Source: Candidatus Bathyarchaeota archaeon
GTDB lineage: Archaea > Thermoproteota > Bathyarchaeia > TCS64
DNA: 5,473 nt
Assembly (NCBI GenBank): GCA_026014515.1
Contig: JAOZIG010000397.1
Location: 1 to 5,473, forward strand
Direction of reading: 5' to 3'
The first letter of the stretch is position 1; every line of letters begins with the position of its first letter. A program made the translations under genes and the position numbers. Below are positions 1-5,312 of the stretch, piece after piece. The notes below the pieces were generated by a model that saw only the letters and a list, made by a program, of their open reading frames with translations, had not been told where the DNA came from and made no database searches.

Positions 1-536
1 ACCTTCTCACCCAATTGACTGATGATCTCTCGTCCAGTCTTCACGTGGGAGCGAGTGTTTGCTGGATTACTGAACTGTCTTGCCCACCATACCTTTGGGT
101 TGTTTTTCTCTATCTCTAGACACTTGATACGTGTATCAATCTCTACTTCAGCGCCAGCGATACTTCCTTCATCACCAGTTTCAAGGGGTAACTCATGGAC
201 CTTTGCACCATAGTTCTCCATTATCCTGATACGCTCACGTGTCATGCCCTCAGGCATATAGATCTCCACATTGTACCCAAGCTGGGTACCGACAAAACTC
301 AAAGCGGTACCAGTGTTGCCTGTGCTCGCCTCGATGATGGTGTACCCGGGCTTTAGTAAGCCCTGTTCCTCGGCGTCCCTGATCATCTCGATGGCGATAC
401 GGTCCTTCAGGCTCCCGCTTGGGTTTAGGTACTCGGGTTTTACGAAAACATTTGCTGAACCGGGTTCAACCACCTTTTGTAGTTTTATTAGTGGTGTGTT
501 TCCGATTCGTTCAAGGATAGAGTTAAGATAGCTCAT
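1..536 (-). CDS. Cysteine synthase family protein (PLP-dependent fold II), N-terminal part, cut by window edge
   Basis: This gene begins at an ATG (536-534) and stays open to the left edge, giving 178 residues of a family usually about 300 long. Such cytoplasmic enzymes replace the side-chain leaving group of O-acetylserine or O-phosphoserine with sulfide to make cysteine. Visible are the opening motif ERIGNTPLIKL (9-19), the PLP-lysine motif NPSGSLKDR with Lys44, the phosphate/substrate loop STGNTG (71-76), and QFSNPAN (154-160) followed by His164. The loop reads S-T-G-N-T-G where typical CysK/CysM proteins read T-S-G-N-T-G, and the later stretch reads HVKTGREI where the family usually has H-x-x-TTGPEI, so it looks like a divergent subfamily. 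The donor-selecting C-terminal residues are outside the window, so O-acetylserine, O-phosphoserine or cystathionine-type activity cannot be separated. It lies 44 bases downstream of sufS in the same direction. No clear Shine-Dalgarno precedes the ATG; a TATA-like box 28 bases upstream suggests a leaderless mRNA. Family is certain, exact substrate is not. Confidence 0.93.
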   Translation of the reverse strand, partial: MSYLNSILERIGNTPLIKLQKVVEPGSANVFVKPEYLNPSGSLKDRIAIEMIRDAEEQGLLKPGYTIIEASTGNTGTALSFVGTQLGYNVEIYMPEGMTRERIRIMENYGAKVHELPLETGDEGSIAGAEVEIDTRIKCLEIEKNNPKVWWARQFSNPANTRSHVKTGREIISQLGEK

Positions 537-558
537 GATACAAGAAAAAACACGGTTC

Positions 559-569
559 TAATATAAAAG
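559..569 (-). promoter_or_regulatory. TATA-like box for the cysteine synthase gene (leaderless start)
   Basis: On the minus strand the gap between sufS and the cysteine synthase gene contains CTTTTATATTA. Its centre is about 28 bases upstream of the ATG at 536, which is where an archaeal TATA box would sit if transcription began at or within a base or two of the start codon. The absence of a Shine-Dalgarno before that ATG agrees with a leaderless transcript. No purine-rich BRE is visible just upstream; that stretch is pyrimidine-rich, which weakens the call. Confidence 0.4.
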
Positions 570-580
570 AAAAAGAGGGG
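565..580 (-). terminator. T-rich tract after sufS, possible terminator
   Basis: Directly after the sufS stop codon the minus strand reads CCCCTCTTTTTCTTTT, a pyrimidine run with two T tracts and no hairpin that I can see. Archaeal RNA polymerase often ends transcripts at such U-rich runs without a stem. It overlaps the TATA-like box of the next gene, so it may equally be just the flank of that promoter. Confidence 0.35.
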
Positions 581-1783
581 TTAGCTCTTTGCAATCTCTT
601 CAACCGCGGAGATTAGGTGATCAATTTCCTCAACGGTGTTATAGAGATATGTTGAAGCCCTGACGTTACCCTGATTCAGCTGATAAAGCTCCTTCATCAA
701 AGGCAACGCACAGTGGTGACCGCTACGAGTAGCCACATCATACTCCATATCCAGCGTCAAAGCCACATCATGGGGGTTCATATCCTCAATGTTGAATGTC
801 GCTAAACCAACCCGCTGCTTGGGGTCCTTTGGACCATAAATCTCGACACCTGGAATCTCACTCAACCCATCAAGTAATCTGTTCGCTAGTTTGAGGTCCC
901 ATTCCTCGATGTTCTTCATACCAGCCTTGGTCAGGTATCTGCACGCTTCACCTAGTCCGATGACCTGTGCGATAGCTGGTGTTCCAGCCTCATACTTCAT
1001 AGGAGGCACAGCAAGCACGTAATCATCGATGCTGACATCAGCGATGGTACCACCGCCAATACAGAGAGGCTCAGTTGTGGGAATCTCATGCTCAGCAATA
1101 TACAAACCACCTGAACCTGTTGGTCCAAGCATCTTGTGACCGCTAAACGCCAAGAAATCCACACCCAGCTTCATTACATCAGTCTCAATATGAGGAACAC
1201 CCTGCGCCCCATCCACCAAGACCTTGGCTCCATGCTCGTGGGCTATCTCGATAATCTCCTTGATGGGCATGATACAGCCTAGTACGTTTGATACATGAGT
1301 CACAGCGACAAGTGTGGTATCATCGTCTATGGCTTTCTCCCAGTCAGCCAACTCAAAAATACCCTCAGTATCACACCTCACAACATCAACCTTAGTACCA
1401 TACCTCTGCCTGACTCTCAGCCAAGTAATGAAATTACTATGATGCTCAATGACACTTGTAACAATCTTGTCTGTTTTCTTCCAGTCCTGACTATTCGCAA
1501 CAAGGTTAATACCCTCAGTAGTGTTCCTGAGCATCGCCACATTCGCCTTACTCGGCGCACCAATGAACTTAGCCGCCTCCTCATGGGCGTTCTCGTATTC
1601 CTCGCTAGCCTCCTGACTCCACCTGTGTACACCGCGCTCAACATTAGCCCTGTAGCCACGGTAGAACTCCATCTCCTTGAGTACTACTTGCTCTGGTGTT
1701 AGGCTGCTTGCTGCGCTGTCAAGATAGATAAAATCCTGTTCCAGTATAGGGAAATCTTTACGGATTGATTTGACATCCAACAA
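581..1783 (-). CDS. sufS: SufS-type cysteine desulfurase (class V aminotransferase)
   Basis: PLP enzyme that takes sulfur from cysteine as an enzyme-bound persulfide and leaves alanine, supplying sulfur for iron-sulfur clusters or sulfur-containing cofactors and tRNA. The 400-residue protein is full length (E. coli SufS is about 406). Motifs in order: DSAASSLTP (22-30), RNTTEGINL (86-94), the cofactor-stacking histidine in EHHSNF (His115), Asp191 and Gln194 in VDGAQG, the PLP lysine Lys217 in SGHKMLGPTGSGG, the catalytic Cys358 in RSGHHCALPLM, and the group II C-terminal RASTYLYNT. The RSGHHCA form marks the SufS/CsdA group rather than IscS/NifS. The start is a TTG at 1783, with a second TTG immediately after it; an in-frame TGA lies three codons upstream and the family N-terminus (LDVKSIRKDFPIL) fits only a start here, so a TTG start is forced. 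No strong Shine-Dalgarno is visible. It lies 44 bases after glmS and 44 before the cysteine synthase gene. No SufE/SufU or SufBCD partner is in the window. Confidence 0.96.
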   Translation of the reverse strand: MLDVKSIRKDFPILEQDFIYLDSAASSLTPEQVVLKEMEFYRGYRANVERGVHRWSQEASEEYENAHEEAAKFIGAPSKANVAMLRNTTEGINLVANSQDWKKTDKIVTSVIEHHSNFITWLRVRQRYGTKVDVVRCDTEGIFELADWEKAIDDDTTLVAVTHVSNVLGCIMPIKEIIEIAHEHGAKVLVDGAQGVPHIETDVMKLGVDFLAFSGHKMLGPTGSGGLYIAEHEIPTTEPLCIGGGTIADVSIDDYVLAVPPMKYEAGTPAIAQVIGLGEACRYLTKAGMKNIEEWDLKLANRLLDGLSEIPGVEIYGPKDPKQRVGLATFNIEDMNPHDVALTLDMEYDVATRSGHHCALPLMKELYQLNQGNVRASTYLYNTVEEIDHLISAVEEIAKS

Positions 1784-1791
1784 ATTAACTC

Positions 1792-1816
1792 AAAAGAAAA
1801 AAGCCCTATGGGACTT
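1792..1816 (-). terminator. Hairpin plus T tract between glmS and sufS, possible terminator
   Basis: Reading the minus strand, 12 bases past the glmS stop codon the sequence AAGTCCCATAGGGCTT can fold with AAG pairing to CTT and CCC to GGG, a bulged T and a three-base loop, and runs straight into TTTTCTTTT. The arrangement resembles an intrinsic terminator, though the stem is short and interrupted. A second T run lies just upstream at 1817-1822. If active it would separate or attenuate sufS expression from glmS. Confidence 0.4.
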
Positions 1817-1827
1817 AAAAAATGGTG

Positions 1828-3651
1828 CTAGGGAACTGTGACACTCTTCGCTAGGTTCCGGGGCATATCAGGATCAAGCCCCTTCAAGACAGCCAAGTGA
1901 TAAGCAAACAACTGCAATGGAGTGATATACACAATAGGCGATAGCTCCTCAGGGATTCCCTTAGGCATCTCTACCACCTTATCGCTCAGACGTTTGATAT
2001 CCTCGTCACCCTCCTCACAGATGGAGAGTATTTTGGCTCCACGGCTTTTCATCTCCATTATGCTGCCAATGATGTGACTGTGGGTCTCGCCTCGGGGGCA
2101 AACGAAGACACATGTTACGCCTTCTTCTATGATGCTGATGGGTCCATGCTTGCTCTCACCAGCAGGGTAAGCCAGTGAAGGCACATATGTGATCTCCAGT
2201 AGCTTCAATCTACCCTCTAACGCAGTAGCAGAACTGATGCCTCGGCCTAGGAAAACAAACAGTTCTTCATTCATGTTTTCTTCTGCGAGTTGCTTGATTC
2301 TTTCCTCGTTTTTCGTTATGGTCTCTTCGACCCAGTCTGGGATCATGTGAAGCTTCTGATCATATTCATCAAGCTCGTCCTGACTCAGTTTACCACGAGT
2401 CTTAGCCAACTTTAGCGCCATCTGAGATAGCACCATCACTTGTGATGTGAAGGTCTTGGTAGCCGCGACACCGATCTCAGGACCACTCTGCTGAATCAGA
2501 TAAGCACGAGCAACCCGAGTCAATGTAGAGCCAACAGTATTGGTGACACCTAGCACTGTCGATGCCCGCATACGAGCATGATCAATCGCCTTCAAGGTAT
2601 CATAAGTCTCACCGCTCTGGCTCACAGTCAAAATAATCGAGTCAATACCAACAGTGGAACCATATCGCTCCATGAACTCACTGGAAACCACAGGGAACGT
2701 GGTTAAACGAGCCAACTTACTGAACAGGTACGATCCGGCTAGACAGCTGTGGAAGCTAGTACCAGCTGCTACGAGGAATACCTCTTTACCCCGGTCTAAG
2801 AACTGGGTTAATAGTTCGAGATAACGTTCCTGAAGACGAAGCCCGTTCCTGAGGCTTGTAGGCTGCTCATGAATCTCCTTCAACATATAATGGGTATAGC
2901 CTTGTTTTTCAGCCATCTCAGGGCTCCATGTGATCTCCTGTGTGGGGCGTTCCACCTCTGAGCCGTCACTGATCTTTACTATCTTGTATCCTTCAAGGCT
3001 TAGTACAGCCATCTCGCCGTTCCGTAGATAATTCACCTGATTAGTATAGGGGAGTAAGGCGGGTACATCTGATGCGCAGAAGGTACCATTCTCGGAGACA
3101 CCAAGTACAAGTGGGCTCTCATTACGAGCACAGTAAATCTTGTCAGGCTCATAGGTACTCAGCACGACGAAAGCATAACTGCCTTTTATTCTTCGGAGAA
3201 CCCTGAGCATGGCTCCTTGAAGTCCAATATCTGTCTTCATTTCTTCCTCAAGAAGGTGAGCCAAGACCTCGGTGTCTGTACGTGACTTGAATATGTGACC
3301 CTTCTCGATCATCTCGTCCTTTAACTCAAGATAGTTCTCGATGACACCATTGTGAATGACAGCAATAGAATCGCTCTCATCAGTGTGAGGGTGAGCGTTC
3401 TCCATGGCAGGAGCGCCATGAGTAGCCCAACGAGTATGTCCTACACCTATCTTACCAGGCATGTCCAGTATACGAAGACTGGTAATAACTTCCTCGATTC
3501 TACCCTTGTCCTTGCGGACTTCCATCTGGTTGTTGTTGATTATTGCTACGCCTGTGCTGTCATAGCCCCTGTATTCTAGTCGCTTTAAGCCGTCGTTGAT
3601 GAGCTTTACAGCCTGCCCTTCACGTAATATGCACCCAAAAATTCCACACAA
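1828..3651 (-). CDS. glmS: Glutamine--fructose-6-phosphate aminotransferase (isomerizing)
   Basis: Cytoplasmic enzyme that moves the amide nitrogen of glutamine to fructose-6-phosphate to give glucosamine-6-phosphate, the first step to UDP-GlcNAc. I place the start at the TTG at 3651, not the GTG three codons upstream: TTG makes the protein begin Met-Cys-Gly-Ile, and this Ntn-type glutaminase needs that cysteine exposed as residue 1 after Met removal. A purine-rich AGAGAGAG/GTG stretch six to nine bases before the TTG serves as ribosome site. The resulting 607 residues match the family (E. coli 609). Numbered from this Met: glutaminase domain 2 to about 230 with RLEYRGYDSTG (25-35), GHTRWATHG (71-79), HNGVIENY (100-107) and SRTDTE (123-128); linker YTHYMLKEIHEQP (252-264); two SIS sugar-phosphate isomerase domains with AAGTSFHSC (295-303), SQSGETYDT (344-352), the TKTFTSQ loop (398-404) and ESKHGP (499-504); and the C-terminal tail PRNLAKSVTVP with its conserved lysine. 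All expected catalytic motifs are present. It is divergent from the glycosyltransferase gene. Confidence 0.97.
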   Translation of the reverse strand: MCGIFGCILREGQAVKLINDGLKRLEYRGYDSTGVAIINNNQMEVRKDKGRIEEVITSLRILDMPGKIGVGHTRWATHGAPAMENAHPHTDESDSIAVIHNGVIENYLELKDEMIEKGHIFKSRTDTEVLAHLLEEEMKTDIGLQGAMLRVLRRIKGSYAFVVLSTYEPDKIYCARNESPLVLGVSENGTFCASDVPALLPYTNQVNYLRNGEMAVLSLEGYKIVKISDGSEVERPTQEITWSPEMAEKQGYTHYMLKEIHEQPTSLRNGLRLQERYLELLTQFLDRGKEVFLVAAGTSFHSCLAGSYLFSKLARLTTFPVVSSEFMERYGSTVGIDSIILTVSQSGETYDTLKAIDHARMRASTVLGVTNTVGSTLTRVARAYLIQQSGPEIGVAATKTFTSQVMVLSQMALKLAKTRGKLSQDELDEYDQKLHMIPDWVEETITKNEERIKQLAEENMNEELFVFLGRGISSATALEGRLKLLEITYVPSLAYPAGESKHGPISIIEEGVTCVFVCPRGETHSHIIGSIMEMKSRGAKILSICEEGDEDIKRLSDKVVEMPKGIPEELSPIVYITPLQLFAYHLAVLKGLDPDMPRNLAKSVTVP

Positions 3652-3657
3652 GTTAGA

Positions 3658-3667
3658 CACTCTCTCT
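3658..3667 (-). promoter_or_regulatory. Ribosome binding site deciding the glmS TTG start
   Basis: The minus strand reads AGAGAGAGTG, then six bases, then TTG. The purine run resembles the anti-Shine-Dalgarno complement GAGGTG and sits at a normal distance from the TTG at 3651. It abuts and includes the in-frame GTG at 3660, which leaves that GTG no ribosome site of its own. This supports TTG as the initiator. Confidence 0.5.
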
Positions 3668-3757
3668 TGTTACTACCTTCCTGTAGTATCTGAGCGTTAA
3701 AAAGCTATAGTATAGGCGGTTAAGATTATTAGCGGGGTTAGGTTACTTAGTTTGTCC
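3668..3757. promoter_or_regulatory. Divergent promoter region between glmS and the glycosyltransferase gene
   Basis: This short intergenic stretch must carry promoters for both directions. For glmS the best minus-strand TATA candidate is TTTTTAA (3697-3703), which predicts a start of transcription near 3675 and a leader of about 25 bases. For the plus strand the candidates are CTATAGTATA (3705-3714) and TTAAGATTATT (3720-3730); the latter would give a leader of about 20 bases that includes GGAG. CTATAGTATAG holds a short palindrome plus a repeat of TATAG, so the two promoters lie nearly back to back and may interfere. The exact boxes are inferred by eye. Confidence 0.4.
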
Positions 3758-3770
3758 GGAGAAAAACCAG

Positions 3771-4601
3771 ATGAAGTATGTAGCCTTGACTAGTGGCAGA
3801 AACGAGGAGCGTTTCATACGCCAGACAGTTGAGGCGGTTCTAGCCCTTGAACCGGCGGCACTGGTTTATGTGGTTGTGGATGATGACTCAACAGACCATA
3901 CAGCCGAGATACTACGAGAATACGAAAAAGTAACGCTTCTACGACTCAAGAACCCAAGACACGAGACAAGGGGTGTTAATCTTGCATGGGCTTTGAACAG
4001 TGGGGTCAAGAAGGTTACTAAGCTTGTGCCTGACTGGGATTTCCTACTCAAGATAGACGCAGACAGCGTCCTACCCAAGGACTATTTCAAGAAATTGATA
4101 AAAAAGTTCGAGGAAAACCCACACCTCGGTGTTTCAAGCGGTACACCCACTGATGAAAAAGTGTGGCGGGGAAGAGCATCAGATGGAGCCAAGATTTACA
4201 GAAGGGCTTGTTGGGATGATATTGGTCATTTTACGCCGGGAAACGCATTTGATACCCTCGCACTGATACAAGCCAAACAGCATGGCTGGATAGTTGAGTC
4301 ATTTCCGGAGATCAAATACACACAGTTAAGGACCTGGAGGCGTGGAAACCTTGGAAGATGGGTTCTCTCTGGGCGTTCAAGGTATTTCCTCGGGTTCCCA
4401 GTGTGGCATACTTTCCTCATCGCATTAGTGTACGCCACGGATCGTCCATGTATACTAGGTGGGTTCACAATGTTTCTATCCCATGCTTTGACAGCTTTGG
4501 GTAGGCTGCATAAACCGCATAGCAGAGAGTACTATGAGTTTGCAAAGAAATACGCTATGTGGGAGCTGCTTGAGCGGCTCAAAGAGAAACGGTTGACTTA
4601 G
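3771..4601 (+). CDS. Family 2 glycosyltransferase, probably membrane-associated
   Basis: A GT-A fold glycosyltransferase of 276 residues that should transfer a sugar from a nucleotide donor; donor and acceptor are not readable. The N-terminus ALTSGRNEERFI (5-16) is the usual nucleotide-binding strand, VVVDDDSTD (34-42) carries the conserved acidic triad, and IDADS (95-99) is the DxD-type metal site. The GNAFDT segment (157-162) lies where an acceptor-side acidic residue is expected. NLGRW (193-197) resembles the QxxRW motif of processive members with Asn in place of Gln. The C-terminal part has two hydrophobic stretches, about 205-222 and 226-243, that may be membrane helices or a membrane-lying surface, followed by a basic, amphipathic tail. 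Start: ATG with GGAG nine bases upstream. It is the only plus-strand gene, divergent from glmS and overlapping the next gene tail-to-tail. Glycosylation of lipid-linked sugars, surface polymer or protein is a reasonable inference given glmS nearby, but not shown. Confidence 0.9.
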   Translation: MKYVALTSGRNEERFIRQTVEAVLALEPAALVYVVVDDDSTDHTAEILREYEKVTLLRLKNPRHETRGVNLAWALNSGVKKVTKLVPDWDFLLKIDADSVLPKDYFKKLIKKFEENPHLGVSSGTPTDEKVWRGRASDGAKIYRRACWDDIGHFTPGNAFDTLALIQAKQHGWIVESFPEIKYTQLRTWRRGNLGRWVLSGRSRYFLGFPVWHTFLIALVYATDRPCILGGFTMFLSHALTALGRLHKPHSREYYEFAKKYAMWELLERLKEKRLT

Positions 4602-4780
4602 CTACGCATATCATAGTAAGCGTAGAGGTATATTCCAGCTATTACACCAACGAAAACCAAACCGAATTTGAATAACGCGAAGTTAGCATTTTGACCTAAA
4701 ACCCTGCATAGGGGTATGAATATGATTGTTGCTAGTGCTGTGAGCCATATTTCTGGTTTGAATAACTCTAGCAGCTTCAT
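4598..4780 (-). CDS. Small membrane protein, two predicted helices, unknown function
   Basis: A 60-residue protein I do not recognise. It has a short charged N-terminus MKLLELFKPE, a hydrophobic helix at about 11-29, a short polar turn RVLGQNANF, and a second hydrophobic helix at about 36-55 ending in YDMRS. The pattern looks like a genuine two-helix inner membrane protein with both ends on one side. The ELFKPE lead-in before a first helix is common in small archaeal membrane proteins. Its TAA stop shares TTAG with the TAG stop of the convergent glycosyltransferase gene, a four-base overlap. It follows the 107-residue membrane protein gene by 60 bases in the same direction. No Shine-Dalgarno is seen; a weak AT-rich box near 4800-4809 could support a near-leaderless start. 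Three ATGs overlap around the start (ATGCACCATGCATG) but only the last is in frame. Real gene likely, function unknown. Confidence 0.65.
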   Translation of the reverse strand: MKLLELFKPEIWLTALATIIFIPLCRVLGQNANFALFKFGLVFVGVIAGIYLYAYYDMRS

Positions 4781-4803
4781 GCATGGTGCATGGTAGTGGT
4801 GTT

Positions 4804-4842
4804 TTTAGGTTCTTGTGGAGCGTGGTTACTGGTTTAGGTTCT
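4804..4842. repeat. Pair of 10-base direct repeats (TTTAGGTTCT)
   Basis: TTTAGGTTCT occurs at 4804-4813 and again at 4833-4842, 29 bases apart, in the short gap between the two small membrane protein genes; the second copy overlaps the stop codon of the 107-residue gene. It could be a regulatory site pair or chance. Confidence 0.35.
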
Positions 4843-5164
4843 ATTTCCAGTTTTCTAGCTCCGCTTTGAGCCTTTTTTGTTTGTTTCTACTGGTGTTCAG
4901 ATACCATGTAAGCCAAGAGATGGTATAGAGGGGGATTACGTCCAGTCCGGGGATTATCTCAAGTATTGTTATTGCGCCGATCCAGTTGAAAAATAGAACA
5001 CAAAATGCGATTCCGCTGAAATCCAGTATATCCCCGTAGATTGGTGTCGCCATGAATGGCACCAGTAGGTCAAGCAGGTCTAAGGCTAGACATACTGCTA
5101 GTGTTGAGATGTCTTCCCAAGTGAATATTTTAGCCCATGGTGTCTGGATGGTTCGTGTTTCCAT
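4841..5164 (-). CDS. Small integral membrane protein, about three helices, unknown function
   Basis: A 107-residue membrane protein with no function I can assign. After a soluble N-terminus (1-18) come a helix at about 19-39, a second at about 47-68 and a third at about 75-89, then a strongly basic and charged tail (RNKQKRLKAELENWK), which by the positive-inside rule should face the cytoplasm. The helices carry unusual acidic positions: Asp29 and Asp32 in LDLLDLL, Asp45 and Asp48 near GDILD, Glu69 and Asp75 in LEIIPGLDVIP. The PGLD-x-x-P turn followed by a Trp-rich helix (TISWLTWYL) is a layout I associate with unnamed archaeal membrane proteins, a recollection rather than a database match. 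The start is an ATG without a Shine-Dalgarno but with a good TATA box 31 bases upstream. It precedes the 60-residue membrane gene by 60 bases, and the two may be cotranscribed. Confidence 0.8.
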   Translation of the reverse strand: METRTIQTPWAKIFTWEDISTLAVCLALDLLDLLVPFMATPIYGDILDFSGIAFCVLFFNWIGAITILEIIPGLDVIPLYTISWLTWYLNTSRNKQKRLKAELENWK

Positions 5165-5190
5165 AATCAGCTGTATATTCTTGGTTTAAG

Positions 5191-5200
5191 ATATATAAAA
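5191..5200 (-). promoter_or_regulatory. TATA box for the small membrane protein gene
   Basis: The minus strand reads TTTTATATAT with its centre about 31 bases upstream of the ATG at 5164. This closely matches the archaeal TATA consensus and predicts a leader of only a few bases, consistent with the absence of a Shine-Dalgarno. No clear BRE is seen just upstream. Confidence 0.6.
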
Positions 5201-5298
5201 AAGGAATAGTTTACAGTCTTCAATGTGTAATATGTGACTATTTCGACATCAAACAGACGTCAATAATAATTAACAGTAGCATTAGAAGGGGTTAGATA

Positions 5299-5312
5299 CA
5301 AAATAAGAAAGA
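5299..5312 (-). terminator. T-rich tract after UPF0147 gene
   Basis: Immediately after the TAA stop the minus strand reads TCTTTCTTATTTTG, a T-rich run without a stem, the form typical of archaeal factor-independent termination. Its position directly behind the stop codon supports the call. Confidence 0.4.

Larger units (their letters stand above)
5165..5312. other. AT-rich intergenic gap
   Basis: This 148-base gap holds the TATA box of the membrane protein gene on its left, and pyrimidine-rich sequence (minus strand TCTTTCTTATTTTG, 5299-5312) just after the UPF0147 stop on its right, a likely U-rich terminator for that gene. Between them a minus-strand transcript could fold GACGTC with GATGTC around a five-base loop (5245-5261), six pairs including one G-U. 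AATAGT (5205-5210) and ACTATT (5237-5242) form a second weak inverted repeat. I see no tRNA, C/D box RNA or convincing small ORF in it. Confidence 0.5.

Noticed and set aside
20..28. C box-like TGATGA of a possible C/D box RNA
   Set aside because: It lies in conserved coding sequence and I see no paired C'/D' and D boxes at the right distances.
22..531. Two plus-strand open frames opposite the cysteine synthase gene
   Set aside because: The minus strand encodes clear PLP fold II motifs across the whole stretch, so these are shadows.
1417..1659. 80-residue minus-strand frame within sufS, very arginine-rich
   Set aside because: It is the alternate frame of the sufS coding sequence; the arginine richness comes from frame shift, not from a real basic protein.
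1295..1702. 135-residue plus-strand open frame inside sufS
   Set aside because: It lies wholly antisense to a gene with all catalytic motifs of cysteine desulfurase; its translation has no recognisable motif and looks like a shadow frame.
3352..3579. 75-residue plus-strand frame opposite the GlmS glutaminase domain
   Set aside because: It is antisense to conserved GlmS motifs and has no features of its own.
3652..3660. GTG start for glmS giving a 610-residue protein
   Set aside because: It would place the nucleophile cysteine at position 5 and leaves the purine-rich ribosome site directly abutting or overlapping the GTG.
3866..4468. Two minus-strand frames opposite the glycosyltransferase gene
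   Set aside because: They cover the conserved DDDSTD and later segments in antisense, with no coding signature.
5165..5312. Possible tRNA or riboswitch in the intergenic gap
   Set aside because: Too AT-rich, with no cloverleaf arms, T-loop sequence or long stems; only one short stem is visible.
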